In this document: piece after piece, positions 44,116 to 54,954 of the stretch
How the letters are laid out: each line of letters begins with the position of its first letter
Position numbering within the stretch: position 1 is the first letter of the stretch
Source: Pseudomonas sp. MAG733B
Lineage (GTDB): Bacteria > Pseudomonadota > Gammaproteobacteria > Pseudomonadales > Pseudomonadaceae
NCBI RefSeq assembly: GCF_036884845.1
Contig: NZ_CP145732.1
Coordinates: forward strand, 3,224,001-3,288,000
Length of the DNA: 64,000 nt
Direction of reading: 5' to 3'
Notes under the pieces: model-generated
Seen by the model: only the letters and a program-made list of their open reading frames with translations
The model's database searches: none
Told to the model about the DNA's origin: nothing
Program-made: the position numbers and the translations under genes

Positions 44116-45335
44116 GTATTTTCAAGCGTGTGCTTACGGTCGTGTGCTTGCTGGCAGTGGGCGGCTTTGGCGGTTACTGGGTCGCCCGCGCGCCGGCATC
44201 TGTCGATCAAAGCGTCAAGGCCAGCGACGAACGCAAAGTGTTGTACTGGTACGACCCGATGGTCCCGCAACAGAAGTTCGACAAACCCGGCAAATCGCCT
44301 TTCATGGAGATGGAACTGGTGCCGCGCTACGCCGATGGGGGCGCGGAAACTGCCTCGGTTCAGATCGATCCGGGCATGACGCAGAACATTGGGCTCAGGC
44401 TGGCGACGGTCACTCGGGGATCACTGGCTTCGAGCCTCGATGCGGTGGGCCTGCTGGCCTACAACGAGCGGGATATTGCGCTCGTTCAGACGCGCACGGC
44501 GGGTTTCGTCGAACGGGTCTATGACCGTGCACCGGACGATGTGCTCAAGGCCGGTTCACCCTTGGCGGACATATTGGTGCCTGAATGGGCGGCGGCTCAG
44601 GAGGAGTTCCTGGCGCTCAAACGCATCGGCGATGCGGGTTTGCTGGACGCGGCACGCCAACGCCTGCGTTTGACCGGCATGCCCGAGGCCATCATCGGCC
44701 GGGTCGAACGCACGGGCAAAGTACAGCTCAATCAGATCATCACCACCCCCATTGCCGGTGCCTTGCAGGTGTTGAATGTGCGGGCCGGCATGACCCTGGC
44801 CGCCGGTGAAACCCTGGCGCGGGTCAATGGGCTCGACAGTGTCTGGCTGAGTGTCGCGGTGCCGGAAGCGGTGGCCGGTTCGATCCGGCTCGGGCAAACC
44901 GTCGAGGCCCGGCTCGTGACGACGCCGGACGCAGTCCTTCACGGCACGATCAGTGCGATTCTGCCGCAGACCAATCCCGACAGCCGTACGGTCAGCGTGC
45001 GGGTTGAATTGCTTAATCCTGATGGACGCTTGCGCCCTGGCCTTACGGCGCAGGTGCGGCTGGAGAGTCGTGCTGAGCAAAGCGTGTTGCAGGTGCCGAG
45101 CGAGGCGTTGATTCGCACCGGCAAACGGGTGTTGGTGATGTTGGCCGAAGAGGGTGGGCGCTACCGTCCGGTCGAGGTGCAGGCCGGGGCGGAAAACTCT
45201 GGCCGGACCGCTGTGTTGAAGGGACTGGAGGAGGGGCAGCAGGTCGTCACGTCCGGGCAGTTCTTGCTCGACTCTGAAGCCAGCCTCAAAGGTATCGTCG
45301 CCCAGCCTCTGGAAATCTCCGGAGGCCGGCCATGA
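44112..45335 (+). CDS. cusB: RND efflux adaptor subunit, copper/silver type
   Basis: This 407-residue membrane fusion protein has an N-terminal anchor ([20 protein letters not shown]). A heavy-metal-binding domain follows ([20 protein letters not shown], then MEMELVPRY, about residues 47-75), with the Met residues used for Cu(I) transfer. Lipoyl and barrel domains come next ([40 protein letters not shown]). It overlaps both neighbours by four bases. Confidence 0.92.
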   Translation: MSIFKRVLTVVCLLAVGGFGGYWVARAPASVDQSVKASDERKVLYWYDPMVPQQKFDKPGKSPFMEMELVPRYADGGAETASVQIDPGMTQNIGLRLATVTRGSLASSLDAVGLLAYNERDIALVQTRTAGFVERVYDRAPDDVLKAGSPLADILVPEWAAAQEEFLALKRIGDAGLLDAARQRLRLTGMPEAIIGRVERTGKVQLNQIITTPIAGALQVLNVRAGMTLAAGETLARVNGLDSVWLSVAVPEAVAGSIRLGQTVEARLVTTPDAVLHGTISAILPQTNPDSRTVSVRVELLNPDGRLRPGLTAQVRLESRAEQSVLQVPSEALIRTGKRVLVMLAEEGGRYRPVEVQAGAENSGRTAVLKGLEEGQQVVTSGQFLLDSEASLKGIVAQPLEISGGRP

Positions 45336-48300
45336 TTGCCGCATTGATTCGCTGGTCCGTGGGCAATCGCTTTCTGGTGCTGCTGGCGACGCTGTTCGTC
45401 ACGGCATGGGGCATTTGGTCGGTGCAGGGCACGCCGGTCGATGCGCTGCCGGATCTTTCGGATGTGCAGGTGATCATTCGCACACCCTATGCCGGCCAGG
45501 CACCGCAGATTGTCGAAAACCAGGTGACCTATCCATTGGCGACCACCATGTTGTCGGTGCCAGGCGCGAAAACCGTGCGCGGTTATTCCTTCTTTGGCGA
45601 CAGCTTTGTGTACGTGCTGTTCGAGGATGGCACCGATGTGTATTGGGCGCGCTCGCGGGTGCTGGAATACCTGAGCCAGGTCCAGAGTCGCTTGCCCGCC
45701 AGTGCCAAACCGGCGCTGGGGCCGGATGCCACGGGAGTGGGCTGGATCTTCCAGTACGCGCTGGTGGATCGCAGCGGAAGGCATGACCTGGCGCAACTGC
45801 GAGCCTTGCAGGACTGGTTTCTCAAATTCGAACTCAAGACCCTGCCCAACGTCGCGGAAGTGGCCACCGTCGGCGGCATGGTCAAGCAGTATCAGGTCCA
45901 GCCTGACCCGCTGAAACTGGCCAGTCTGGGAATCACTCAGGCTCAGATCACTGAAGCGATCAGCAAGGCCAATCAGGAAACCGGCGGCGCGGTGCTGGAA
46001 ATGGCCGAGACAGAGTACATCGTGCGCGCTTCCGGCTACTTGAAGACCCTTGATGATTTCCGCGCCATTCCTCTGAAGCTGGGTGTTGGCAATGTGCCCG
46101 TGACCCTCGGTGATGTGGCGACCATTCAGCAGGGACCGGAAATGCGCCGCGGCCTCGCTGAACTCGACGGTGAGGGCGAGGCTGTTGGCGGTGTGGTGAT
46201 CCTGCGCAGTGGCAAGAATGCCCGGCAAACCATTGCAGCGGTGAAGGCCCGGCTCGATGAGATCAAAAGCAGCCTGCCGGCCGGGGTCGAGATCGTCACC
46301 ACGTACGATCGCAGCAAACTGATCGATCGCGCCGTGGAAAACCTCAGCCATAAACTGATCGAAGAGTTCATCGTCGTTGCGCTGGTCTGCGGGATCTTTC
46401 TCTGGCACCTGCGTTCGGCGCTGGTGGCGATTATTTCGCTGCCGATCGGCGTTTTGATCGCATTTATTGTGATGCGCCATCAGGGGATCAACGCCAACAT
46501 CATGTCTCTGGGCGGGATCGCGATTGCGATTGGCGCGATGGTCGATGCCGCTGTAGTGATGATCGAGAACGCGCACAAAAAAATCGAAGCCTGGCACGCC
46601 ACGCATCCTGGCGAAGTGCTAAAGGGTGAGAAGCACTGGCAAGTCATGATCGATGCCGCAATCGAGGTGGGGCCTGCGCTGTTTTTCTGCCTGTTGATCA
46701 TCACCCTGTCGTTCATCCCGGTGTTCACCCTGGAGGCACAGGAGGGACGGCTGTTCGGTCCGCTGGCGTTCACCAAGACCTATGCCATGGCGGCTGCGGC
46801 GGGGTTGTCGGTGACGTTGGTGCCGGTGCTGATGGGCTACTGGATTCGCGGCCGGATTCCCGATGAACAACGCAATCCGTTGAATCGCGGTTTGATCAGG
46901 CTGTATCGCCCGGCGCTGGATGCGGTATTGCGTCGGCCGAAAATCACCTTGTTAGCAGCATTGCTGGTGTTTCTCAGCGCGGGTTTTCCGATGTCGCGGC
47001 TGGGGGGTGAGTTTCTGCCGCCGCTGGACGAAGGCGATCTGCTCTACATGCCCTCGGCGCTGCCGGGGCTGTCGGTACAGAAAGCTGCGCAGTTGCTGCA
47101 ACAGACCGACCGGCTGATCAAAACGGTGCCGGAAGTCGAGCACGTGTTCGGCAAGGCCGGCCGCGCCGAAACCGCGACCGACCCGGCACCGCTGGAGATG
47201 TTTGAAACCACCATCCAATTCAAACCCCACGACCTGTGGCGCCCGGGAATGACCCCGGAAAAACTCGTGGAAGAACTGGATCGGGTGGTCCGCGTGCCGG
47301 GCTTGACCAACATCTGGATTCCGCCAATCCGCAATCGCATCGACATGCTCGCCACGGGCATCAAAAGCCCGATTGGGGTGAAGGTCGCAGGAAGTGATCT
47401 GGCGCAGATCGACGCTGTTACTCAAGGCGTCGAACGCGTCGCCAAAGGTGTACCGGGCGTGAGTTCGGCACTGGCCGAACGCTTGACGGGCGGGCGCTAC
47501 ATCGATGTGGACATCGACCGTCAGGCCGCTGCCCGCTATGGGCTGAACATCGCCGATGTGCAGTCGATCGTGGCCGGTGCGATCGGCGGTGAAACCGTGG
47601 GTGAAACCATCGAAGGCCGCGCACGATTCCCTATCAATGTGCGTTATCCGCGGGAGTGGCGTGACTCGCTCGGCGGGCTGGAACAACTGCCGATCTACAC
47701 CCCGCGAGGAAGTCAGATCACCCTGGGTACGGTGGCGAAAGTCAGGGTTGCGGATGGCCCGCCGATGCTCAAGAGCGAAAATGCACGTCCGTCCGGCTGG
47801 GTGTACATCGACGTGCGGGGGCGGGACATCGCGTCGGTGGTCGCGGACTTGCGTCAGGCCGTGAGCGAGCAGGTCCAGTTGCAACCCGGCATGAGCCTGA
47901 GTTACTCCGGCCAGTTCGAGTTTCTGGAACGGGCCAATGCGCGCCTCAAGCTGGTAGTGCCTGCCACGCTGCTGATTATTTTTGTGCTGCTGTACCTGAC
48001 GTTCGCCCGTTTTGATGAAGCCTTGCTGATCATGGCGACGCTGCCGTTCGCCCTCGCTGGAGGCGCGTGGTTTCTTTACTGGCTCGGGTACAACCTGTCG
48101 GTGGCTACCGGCGTCGGCTTCATTGCGCTGGCGGGGGTGTCCGCCGAGTTTGGCGTGATCATGCTGTTGTATCTGAAAAACGCCTGGACCGAGCGCATCG
48201 AGGCTGGCGACTCCACCGAGTCCGACCTGATGGCGGCGATTAGTGAAGGCGCAGTGCAGCGTGTTCGCCCCAAAGCCATGACCGTGGCGGTGATCATTGC

Positions 48301-48490
48301 CGGCCTGTTGCCCATTCTGCTGGGCAGCGGCACCGGTAGCGAAGTCATGAGCCGCATCGCCGCGCCCATGGTCGGCGGCATGATCACCGCGCCGTTGCTC
48401 TCGCTGTTTGTCATTCCGGCGGCGTATCGCTTGATGCGCCGCCGCCAATTCTCTACACCCACCTCAAACACCCAAGGAATCGCCCAATGA
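45332..48490 (+). CDS. cusA: RND efflux pump, copper/silver type
   Basis: This 1052-residue inner-membrane proton-driven pump has twelve membrane helices. The HME-RND core is visible: [20 protein letters not shown] near residue 33, the cytoplasmic/TM4 region with [20 protein letters not shown], and [20 protein letters not shown] (about residue 560). The LYMP form with methionine matches CusA of E. coli rather than CzcA. The block [20 protein letters not shown] is also CusA-like. It overlaps cusB and cusF by four bases. Confidence 0.94.
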   Translation: MIAALIRWSVGNRFLVLLATLFVTAWGIWSVQGTPVDALPDLSDVQVIIRTPYAGQAPQIVENQVTYPLATTMLSVPGAKTVRGYSFFGDSFVYVLFEDGTDVYWARSRVLEYLSQVQSRLPASAKPALGPDATGVGWIFQYALVDRSGRHDLAQLRALQDWFLKFELKTLPNVAEVATVGGMVKQYQVQPDPLKLASLGITQAQITEAISKANQETGGAVLEMAETEYIVRASGYLKTLDDFRAIPLKLGVGNVPVTLGDVATIQQGPEMRRGLAELDGEGEAVGGVVILRSGKNARQTIAAVKARLDEIKSSLPAGVEIVTTYDRSKLIDRAVENLSHKLIEEFIVVALVCGIFLWHLRSALVAIISLPIGVLIAFIVMRHQGINANIMSLGGIAIAIGAMVDAAVVMIENAHKKIEAWHATHPGEVLKGEKHWQVMIDAAIEVGPALFFCLLIITLSFIPVFTLEAQEGRLFGPLAFTKTYAMAAAAGLSVTLVPVLMGYWIRGRIPDEQRNPLNRGLIRLYRPALDAVLRRPKITLLAALLVFLSAGFPMSRLGGEFLPPLDEGDLLYMPSALPGLSVQKAAQLLQQTDRLIKTVPEVEHVFGKAGRAETATDPAPLEMFETTIQFKPHDLWRPGMTPEKLVEELDRVVRVPGLTNIWIPPIRNRIDMLATGIKSPIGVKVAGSDLAQIDAVTQGVERVAKGVPGVSSALAERLTGGRYIDVDIDRQAAARYGLNIADVQSIVAGAIGGETVGETIEGRARFPINVRYPREWRDSLGGLEQLPIYTPRGSQITLGTVAKVRVADGPPMLKSENARPSGWVYIDVRGRDIASVVADLRQAVSEQVQLQPGMSLSYSGQFEFLERANARLKLVVPATLLIIFVLLYLTFARFDEALLIMATLPFALAGGAWFLYWLGYNLSVATGVGFIALAGVSAEFGVIMLLYLKNAWTERIEAGDSTESDLMAAISEGAVQRVRPKAMTVAVIIAGLLPILLGSGTGSEVMSRIAAPMVGGMITAPLLSLFVIPAAYRLMRRRQFSTPTSNTQGIAQ

Positions 48491-48849
48491 AACTGACTCT
48501 GATCGCACTCACCAGCAGCCTGATTGCACTGTCTTTCGTCGCTCAGGCTGAAGAGATGCCCGGCATGAAAATGGACGCAATGACCATGGACGCCAAACCG
48601 ATAGAACAGCCATCGGCAACGGCGCTTGTGGCCGATGCTTCGGGAACCATCAAGGCCATCGACAGCAGCCGGCAAAAGGTCACCATCGCCCACGGCGCCG
48701 TGCCTGCGCTGCAGTGGCCGCCGATGACCATGGGGTTCAGGGCAACAGAGGCTCAGTTGGCCGCGTTGAAGGTGGGGGATAAGGTGAACTTCAAGTTTCA
48801 GCAGGAGGGAGCGGCGTCGACGATCGTATCGATTGATGTAGCGAAGTAG
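48487..48849 (+). CDS. cusF: Periplasmic copper/silver chaperone (CusF-like)
   Basis: This 120-residue protein has a signal peptide ([20 protein letters not shown], then A). A Met-rich segment follows ([12 protein letters not shown], about residues 24-36). The CusF beta barrel ([32 protein letters not shown]) carries the His, Met, Met and Trp of the metal site. It hands Cu(I)/Ag(I) to CusB. Unlike E. coli the gene lies after cusA, not between cusC and cusB. Confidence 0.92.
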   Translation: MKLTLIALTSSLIALSFVAQAEEMPGMKMDAMTMDAKPIEQPSATALVADASGTIKAIDSSRQKVTIAHGAVPALQWPPMTMGFRATEAQLAALKVGDKVNFKFQQEGAASTIVSIDVAK

Positions 48850-48853
48850 AAAA

Positions 48854-48886
48854 AACGGCGGTGCGAATTGACTTCGCACCGCCGTT
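48854..48886. terminator. Bidirectional terminator between cusF and the DoxX gene
   Basis: AACGGCGGTGCGAA (48854-48867) and TTCGCACCGCCGTT (48873-48886) form a perfect 14-base-pair stem. On the reverse strand it is followed by TTTTCT. Confidence 0.88.
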
Positions 48887-48910
48887 GTCTTGCCATCTCG
48901 GTCAGGTGTT

Positions 48911-49426
48911 TCAGCTGTGACTGCGACGCCAGAAGAACCGCGCCAGCAACGCATCAAGACTAAATTTGCCAGGTCCCGCGAACACCAGTGGAACCAGCGC
49001 GGCAAGGTAAATCAGCGGCAGCTTGAAGTTGCCGTAGCCCTTGTTGGTGATCGAGTAGCCCTGGGCCAGTTCGCTCAAGCTCGACCAGTCGGCCGGCCAG
49101 TGCACGGCGGCGGTGGCGACGATGGTGACCACGATCAGGCTGATCGCCGAAAACCGCGTGGCCAGGCCCACCAAAATGAAGAGGGCGCAGATCAGCTCCA
49201 CCCACATCGACAGTTCCCAGTTCAACGTGGCCGGCAGGTGGTTGAACGGAAACAGGAAGCGATCCTGAATGTCGGCGAACCAGTTTTCGCCGTTGAATTT
49301 CTCCAGGCCTGACTCGAAGAATTCCCAAGCGAGAAAGATCCGCAAGGTCAGTGGCGCGATCCAGTTGCCGGCGCGGTCAAGGTTCAGGTGCAGGCCTTTG
49401 ACGGCCGTTGAAATGGAAGTGCTCAT
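48911..49426 (-). CDS. DoxX-family membrane protein
   Basis: This 171-residue protein has four membrane helices and the DoxX pattern: [20 protein letters not shown] then KFNGENWF, and [20 protein letters not shown]. The C-terminus is basic. DoxX members near copper genes are often the HvfX partner of copper-binding peptide systems, but the hvfABC genes are not present here. Convergent with cusF across a shared terminator. Role unknown. Confidence 0.82.
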   Translation of the reverse strand: MSTSISTAVKGLHLNLDRAGNWIAPLTLRIFLAWEFFESGLEKFNGENWFADIQDRFLFPFNHLPATLNWELSMWVELICALFILVGLATRFSAISLIVVTIVATAAVHWPADWSSLSELAQGYSITNKGYGNFKLPLIYLAALVPLVFAGPGKFSLDALLARFFWRRSHS

Positions 49427-49721
49427 GGACGTTGGTCTCCTTCAAGTCAGGGATGTCGGGCAGCGGGGTGCCCGTTTAGCGACAAGTGAATTTCATCAGG
49501 CGGGTGTATCTGCGATGTGTCGCCAATGGCGGGGATTGAAGGCCGGTTGTGTCAGGGGCAGGGCTGTACACACTTTGATACGTAGCGATCTGAGGCCACC
49601 GCAGTTGCCCTGTAGGTTGTTTGGTGTGTGGTTAATTCGTCGAATTGGATCTTTTACCCGGGCTCGCTCATTCGTATCTTCCGCGCTTTGGCGCATTTGC
49701 GTCTGGGGCTGGGGAACGGGA

Positions 49722-50795
49722 ATGAATTTCACATGGCGCAGGAAAACCGTCGAACACACCATCGAGCAGCCAGCGCCGGCGCCGGTGATCGTCAACAGCG
49801 TGAATGACGCCCAACTGGCCGCACGCAAGACCGAGCTGCGCGACCGTGATTTTTTCCGCGGCCTGGCCCAGCACCTTCTCACTTGCGGTAACTCGCTGGC
49901 GCCGGTCAGTGAGTCGTTCTCGATGCTCAACCAGCGCCTCAAGCTCAACCATCAGCGGGCGGAAACCGTGGCCAGCTCGGCCATCAGCAATCGCGAGCAG
50001 GTCAGTCATTTGCAGGAGCAATCGCGGGTCATGGCCGCCGGGCTGGAGGCGCTGGAAGAGGTGATCACGCACCTGGTAGGCCGCGCCAGTGAGATCGACC
50101 GCATCGTCGACCTGATCAGCGACATCGCACGCAAGACCAACTTGCTGGCGCTCAACGCCGCCATCGAAGCGGCGCGTGCCGGTGACACCGGGCGCGGCTT
50201 CGCAGTGGTGGCCGGTGAAGTGCGGCTGCTGGCGGAAAAAACCGCTGAGGCTACCCGGGAAATCGTCAAGGAAACCTCGGCCATCCAGCAGGAAATCAGC
50301 CAGGCCAAACAGGCGATTTCGCAACAGAGCCAGGTCTCCAATGCTTTTGGCGCGGTGATCGACAAAACCGCCGAGGCCATGGCCGGCATGTACGGCGAGG
50401 CACAGCAGATGCAGCGGGAAATCGATCAGTCGCACCTGCTGTCCAACGTTGAGCTGGCCAACCTGCAAGAGCTGACGCTCAAGGTGGCGGTCTATGATCG
50501 CTTACTCAACCCCAAGCCGCATTCACCGCTGATCCTGCCGGATGAAACCGAGTGCCTGTTCGGCCAGTGGTACTACGGCGAGCAGAACCAGACCCAACAA
50601 CGCGACGCGGATTTCCGGCGCATGGAAGTGCCTCATCAAATGGTTCACAGCAGCGGTCAGGCCGCGCTGGAGGCCCATGCGCGGGGTGAGTTGGAAGAAG
50701 CATTGAAGCAGGTCGGGCAGATGGAGGAGGCGAATGCCGCCGTGATGCGCACGGTCAAGGGGCTGCTGCATTCGCGCCTGCAATCGGCGGTTTGA
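49722..50795 (+). CDS. Soluble chemoreceptor with CZB domain
   Basis: This 357-residue protein has no membrane segment. The signalling hairpin is [20 protein letters not shown] (about residue 131), then [20 protein letters not shown]. The C-terminal zinc-binding CZB domain includes CLFGQWYYG (about residue 272) and the histidines [13 protein letters not shown] chemoreceptors bind zinc and can sense oxidants. No chemotaxis gene is adjacent. GGGAACGGGA lies before ATG 49722. The 49427-49721 spacer holds no gene. Confidence 0.88.
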   Translation: MNFTWRRKTVEHTIEQPAPAPVIVNSVNDAQLAARKTELRDRDFFRGLAQHLLTCGNSLAPVSESFSMLNQRLKLNHQRAETVASSAISNREQVSHLQEQSRVMAAGLEALEEVITHLVGRASEIDRIVDLISDIARKTNLLALNAAIEAARAGDTGRGFAVVAGEVRLLAEKTAEATREIVKETSAIQQEISQAKQAISQQSQVSNAFGAVIDKTAEAMAGMYGEAQQMQREIDQSHLLSNVELANLQELTLKVAVYDRLLNPKPHSPLILPDETECLFGQWYYGEQNQTQQRDADFRRMEVPHQMVHSSGQAALEAHARGELEEALKQVGQMEEANAAVMRTVKGLLHSRLQSAV

Positions 50796-50879
50796 ACCGG
50801 GGATGCCTTGGAGGCGGATGACGCTCGCGGACTTTTGCTATACATTTTCTGCCCGCCCATTGCATGGTGAAACCGCTTC

Positions 50880-52382
50880 ATGTCTCTCGCGCTCGAACGT
50901 CTAGTCGCTGGCACGCCGATCCCTTTCGCCGGTAATCGTGTCACTGTGGTCAGCCCCGAACTGGCGGCACGCTTCCAGCCCGGAGACCACCTGCTGGTGG
51001 CACAGGTCAGCGGCGAATTGTTGCTGATTCCGGTGGCCGACCAGCAGGCGGCCGCAGTGGCCATCGAGCGGGCGGAAGCTGCGTTTACGGCAATGTCGTC
51101 GGTGTCGGATCAGGCGATCAGCCATTTCTTCGATCTGTTCGCCCAACGCCTGGAAACTGCGGACTGCTGGGCCTTGATCGAAGCGGCCAACCAGGCCGAC
51201 ATCGAACGAGCCAAGGCCCGAGGCCGTTCGACCACGCGGTTGCTGGCCGATGAGCGCATGCGCCGTGACATGATCGCCGGCCTGCGCGCCTGGCGCGACG
51301 CGTCTGCCTCGCGTGGCAAGGTGATCAGTTGCGTCGAGCACGACGGCTGGAAAGTCGAGCAAGTGGTGTCGCCACTGGGAATTGTCGCGTTTGTCTTTGA
51401 AGGCCGGCCGAATGTCTTCGCCGATGCCGCTGGCGTGTTGCGCACCGGTAATACGGCCGTGCTGCGTATCGGCAGCGATGCGTTGGGCACCGCCCAAGCC
51501 ATTGTCAGCCATGCACTGAACCCGGCGCTCGCCGCTGCCGGATTGCCGAATGGCGCGGTGTCGCTGGTGGAAAGCGTCAACCATGCCGCCGGTTGGGCGA
51601 TGTTCGCTGATCGGCGTCTGTCGCTGGCCGTGGCCCGTGGTTCGGGTCGCGCCGTCAGCCAGTTGGGCAGCATCGCGCAACAGGCCGGCACCGCGGTCAG
51701 CCTGCATGGCACCGGTGGCGCCTGGCTGGTCGCTGATACCGACGCCGATGCCACGCGCTTCGCCAACGTGGTGCGCAACTCCCTCGACCGCAAAGTCTGC
51801 AACACCCTGAACGTCTGCCTGATCCACCGTGATCGCGCAGCGGAATTGGTGCCGCTGTTTCTCGATGCACTGCAACAGGCCGGCAAGGCGCGCGACCAGG
51901 GCTGCAAGTTGCACATCGTTGAAGGCAGCGAGTCGTTCCTGCCCGCCGATTGGCAAAACGCAACCGTCGAGGTGTACCGCGCCGAAGGCTGCCAGACCGA
52001 AGCTCTGGCCGAACCGCTGCCAGAAGATCAACTGGGTCGCGAGTGGGAATGGGAAGAAACCCCGGAAGTCAGCCTGAATATCGTCGACGACCTGGACAGC
52101 GCCATCACCTTGTTCAATCGCTACAGTCCGCAGTTCACCGTGTCGCTGATCAGCGAAGACGCGGCGACCCAGGAGCGCTTCTATAACGCAGTCAACGCAC
52201 CTTTTGTCGGCAACGGCATTACCCGTTGGGTCGACGGCCAGTACGCACTCAACAAGCCGGAACTGGGCCTGTCGAACTGGGAGAGCGGGCGCCTGTTCGC
52301 GCGTAGCGCAATTCTCTCGGGTGATGGCGTGTTCACCATCCGCAGCCGCATGACCCAGATCGATCTGGGAATCAAACGCTAG
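50880..52382 (+). CDS. ProA-like aldehyde dehydrogenase with N-terminal extension
   Basis: This 500-residue protein has an ALDH fold close to glutamate-5-semialdehyde dehydrogenase: SPLGIVAFVFEGRPNVFADA (about residue 162), AAGVLRTGNTAVLRIGSDAL, and the catalytic Cys in LDRKVCNTLNVCLIH (about residue 305). True ProA is about 420 residues. Here about 80 extra residues form an N-terminal part (FQPGDHLLVAQVSGELLLIP) unlike ProA. No proB or other proline gene is near, so the substrate may differ. It is convergent with the carbonic anhydrase gene. Confidence 0.75.
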   Translation: MSLALERLVAGTPIPFAGNRVTVVSPELAARFQPGDHLLVAQVSGELLLIPVADQQAAAVAIERAEAAFTAMSSVSDQAISHFFDLFAQRLETADCWALIEAANQADIERAKARGRSTTRLLADERMRRDMIAGLRAWRDASASRGKVISCVEHDGWKVEQVVSPLGIVAFVFEGRPNVFADAAGVLRTGNTAVLRIGSDALGTAQAIVSHALNPALAAAGLPNGAVSLVESVNHAAGWAMFADRRLSLAVARGSGRAVSQLGSIAQQAGTAVSLHGTGGAWLVADTDADATRFANVVRNSLDRKVCNTLNVCLIHRDRAAELVPLFLDALQQAGKARDQGCKLHIVEGSESFLPADWQNATVEVYRAEGCQTEALAEPLPEDQLGREWEWEETPEVSLNIVDDLDSAITLFNRYSPQFTVSLISEDAATQERFYNAVNAPFVGNGITRWVDGQYALNKPELGLSNWESGRLFARSAILSGDGVFTIRSRMTQIDLGIKR

Positions 52383-52389
52383 GCCTTCC

Positions 52390-53049
52390 TCACGCGGCAT
52401 CGACCGCTTGGCCGAACACGGCGCAAGTGGTCGGATGCTCGACCAGCGATACGAAACTGCGGCTGCTGCCATCAAGAGCATCGATCGAACCGGTTTCGAT
52501 GTCGTACACCCAGCCATGCAAATTCAGTAGGCCTTTTTCCTGGGCCAGGCGCACGCTCGGGTGAGTCTGGATGTTCGCCAGTTGCGCGATCACATTCTCA
52601 CGCACCATCGAGCTGACTTTCGCTGCTTCATTGGCATGGGACCGCGACTCGTTGATGACTTTTGCCGACTCGGCGTGTTGCAGCCAGCCGCTGACGGCGG
52701 GCAGGTGATCCATGCAGGTGCACTTGGCGACAGCGGTCATGGCGCCGCAATCCGAATGGCCGCAGATCACGATATCGGTGACGCCGAGCACGGCGACGGC
52801 ATACTCGACGGTGGCCGATACGCCACCAGGATGGGGGCTGTAGGAGGGCACGATGTTGCCAGCGTTACGGACCACGAACAGCTCGCCGGGTTCTTGTTGG
52901 GTCAGCAGTTCCGGCACTACACGGCTGTCGGAGCAGGTGATGAACAAGGTGCCTGGATGTTGCGTGGTGGCCAGGTGTTTGAACAGATCGGTGCGTTGCG
53001 GAAAGGCTTCTTTCTGGAATTTCAGAAAGCCTTCGATGAGCGTTTTCAT
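52390..53049 (-). CDS. Beta-class carbonic anhydrase
   Basis: This 219-residue zinc enzyme interconverts CO2 and bicarbonate. The zinc ligands are Cys39 (TCSDSRV), His98 and Cys101 (CGHSDCGAM), with the catalytic Asp41/Arg43 dyad. GAGGACG precedes the ATG at 53049; the frame is open upstream but there is no better site. The rest of the family plan ([23 protein letters not shown]) is intact. Confidence 0.93.
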   Translation of the reverse strand: MKTLIEGFLKFQKEAFPQRTDLFKHLATTQHPGTLFITCSDSRVVPELLTQQEPGELFVVRNAGNIVPSYSPHPGGVSATVEYAVAVLGVTDIVICGHSDCGAMTAVAKCTCMDHLPAVSGWLQHAESAKVINESRSHANEAAKVSSMVRENVIAQLANIQTHPSVRLAQEKGLLNLHGWVYDIETGSIDALDGSSRSFVSLVEHPTTCAVFGQAVDAA

Positions 53050-53370
53050 GGATGCGTCCTCATGGATGATCGGGATTGGCCTGGATCGTTCTAGGCGTGG
53101 GACTGTTGCATGGTGGTTCTCCTGTTGCAGTGGGGATGTGCTTGGGTGTGACGCCATCTTCTGCCGATCAACAAATAGCGTCCAAGACCGATATGCAATG
53201 CAACGCATAAGCACTGCCTATAGATGGTGAGCCCCATGTTCCTGCCTCATCTGCGTTACTTGCCGCGCAGCCGCACTGCTTCGGCGCAAGAACAACTACC
53301 ACAGTGCGGCGTCGTTGGCGTTTATGGATCTGGTGTTGGGGACCGATTTTTCATGACCACCACAGTCCCC

Positions 53371-53463
53371 TGTAGGAGCTGAGCTTGCTCGCGATAGCGG
53401 CGTCACATTCAACATTGATGCCGGCTGATATACCGCCATCGCGAGCAAGCTCAGCTCCTACAG
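53371..53463. repeat. REPIN (paired REP palindromes)
   Basis: GTAGGAGCTGAGCTTGCTCG and CGAGCAAGCTCAGCTCCTAC form the pair. The 53225-53370 stretch before it holds no recognised gene. Confidence 0.9.
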
Positions 53464-53492
53464 TTCAGGGTTACCCACAATATTTCAGGCAT

Positions 53493-53524
53493 AAAAAAAG
53501 GCCTGCTCTTATTAGGAGCAGGCC
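53493..53524 (-). terminator. Terminator of the 109-residue gene (reverse)
   Basis: GGCCTGCTC and GAGCAGGCC form a 9-base-pair stem with a 7-base loop; on the reverse strand seven T follow. Confidence 0.9.
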
Positions 53525-53558
53525 CTTTGATCAATAAGTCATTAACGACTCATTTCAA

Positions 53559-53888
53559 TTAGTAGAACCGATCAATCACCCGAACTTCGTTGTTGTTCTG
53601 CATCGAGCCCCACGCCTGTTTCAGCGTTTGCAGAACATTACCGATGAAGTCCTTGTCGGCCGCGGCTTTCTTGCCGACGTAGCCGTGGCCGCGACGGTAC
53701 ATCTTCAGTCGGGCCAGCAGGTTCTGGTGGTTCTGGTCGAACTCCGCTTCATGGGCATGCGGCGACAGGCAGTCGATATGAACCTGGCCCGACTTGCTGA
53801 TCCACAGGATATGGCTGTCGTGGCTGTCTTTTTGCGCCGCGAACATACGAGCCAGTTCTTCGATAGTAGGTTGATTGTTCAGATTCAT
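53559..53888 (-). CDS. Hypothetical 109-residue protein
   Basis: The product begins MNLNNQPTIEELARMFAAQK and includes SHILWISKSGQVHIDCLSPH and ARLKMYRRGHGYVGKKAAAD. It is soluble and mixed charge, without a recognised family. AAGGGGG lies seven bases upstream and a strong terminator follows, so it is a real transcription unit. The stretch upstream (53889-54409, 520 bases) contains no gene I can support. Confidence 0.65.
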   Translation of the reverse strand: MNLNNQPTIEELARMFAAQKDSHDSHILWISKSGQVHIDCLSPHAHEAEFDQNHQNLLARLKMYRRGHGYVGKKAAADKDFIGNVLQTLKQAWGSMQNNNEVRVIDRFY

Positions 53889-54409
53889 GATAAAGCCCCC
53901 TTGACCATTTGGTGATCTTTCAAAGTTGATTCGCTAATACAAGTAGCCCATCGGTTAGTTGATCCCTGGCACCGAAACCAGGACGTCAGCAGTCGTCCGT
54001 CGAAATCGACGAGTCCCGCGTCTGTTGCATGTAGTCGTGTTGAATAACTGCTACGCAATAGCGTCACAACGAAGAGAAGCGGCGATAACCTGTTGGCCCC
54101 TGCCGACGTTTTCAGGGTCGGCCACAAGCTTCATGAGGATGGATCGCCAGCGCTTCTCGCCCTTGTACTGGACGTTCAGGCCAGGTCAGCTTCTTCAATC
54201 TGCCTTGTGGGCAGCGTGTATCCGGAAAAAACAGCTCGGCGGTCAGACGAGCTTGCTCAAGCGTGTTGCGTGTACTCCCGATCGGGGAGACATCTGCATC
54301 ATGCAAGGGCAAATCGAAGGCGTCAACGGTTTTGTAGTGATTATTTTCAGGCACTACATATTGTCTGACAAAGCTGTCTGGAATTAAGAAAAGGGGCGGA
54401 AAGCGCCGG

Positions 54410-54913
54410 TCAGGACGACAGTGGCGAAACCTCAAAGCGGTAGAGCGTGCAGGGATAACCCTTGATTTTCTGCTGATGCAAGGTGAATCCGCTCGGGTTG
54501 AGCCCCGGCATCACGGTGGCCCAGAACAGCCGCGCTGGCGTGTTCGCATCAAGATGGAAAATCTGCCATTGACCGGGGAATTGGCTCAAGAGGGTGGAAA
54601 CGACAAATTTTGCGACACCTTGGCCACGAAAGCATCGACTCACAAACAAGTAGCCCATGTTGAATTGGGCACCGGGCAGATGAGTGTCGTCATCCACAGT
54701 CACGAAACCGGCCAATTCGCCGTCGACCCGGATCAAAAAAGCCTGGGTCGAGGGATTTCGCCAATAGTCGGTCAGAGGCTGAATGTTGAAAAAACCATGT
54801 TCGCCCAGTTTCAGTGGCAACCACTCACTAAAGTCATAGGTATAGAACTGCATCAGGCTTTCGATGGTTTCCAGTTCATCGCGCTGGGCGGCGTGCAGCT
54901 CAATCAAGGCCAT
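54410..54913 (-). CDS. GNAT-family acetyltransferase
   Basis: This 167-residue protein has the GNAT core: IRVDGELAGFVTVDDDTHLP, NMGYLFVSRCFRGQGVAKFV (acetyl-CoA loop R-x-x-G-x-G/A) and WQIFHLDANTPARLFWATVM. Substrate is unknown. ATG at 54913 gives MALIELHAAQRDELETIESL. It follows topB on the same strand after 41 bases and may be transcribed with it. Confidence 0.85.
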   Translation of the reverse strand: MALIELHAAQRDELETIESLMQFYTYDFSEWLPLKLGEHGFFNIQPLTDYWRNPSTQAFLIRVDGELAGFVTVDDDTHLPGAQFNMGYLFVSRCFRGQGVAKFVVSTLLSQFPGQWQIFHLDANTPARLFWATVMPGLNPSGFTLHQQKIKGYPCTLYRFEVSPLSS

Positions 54914-54954
54914 GCTGGCTGGCTCCTGTTTTGGTGCACGGTCAGTATGGTCGA

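Noticed and set aside
46952..48448. Reverse-strand frame of 498 codons inside cusA
   Set aside because: Shadow of a GC-rich gene; composition is His/Arg/Gln-rich without any domain, and cusA is certain.
53232..53355. Open frame after the carbonic anhydrase gene (ending LAFMDLVLGTDFS)
   Set aside because: Protein-like at its end, but no start, ribosome site or recognised family; may be a gene fragment but cannot be supported.
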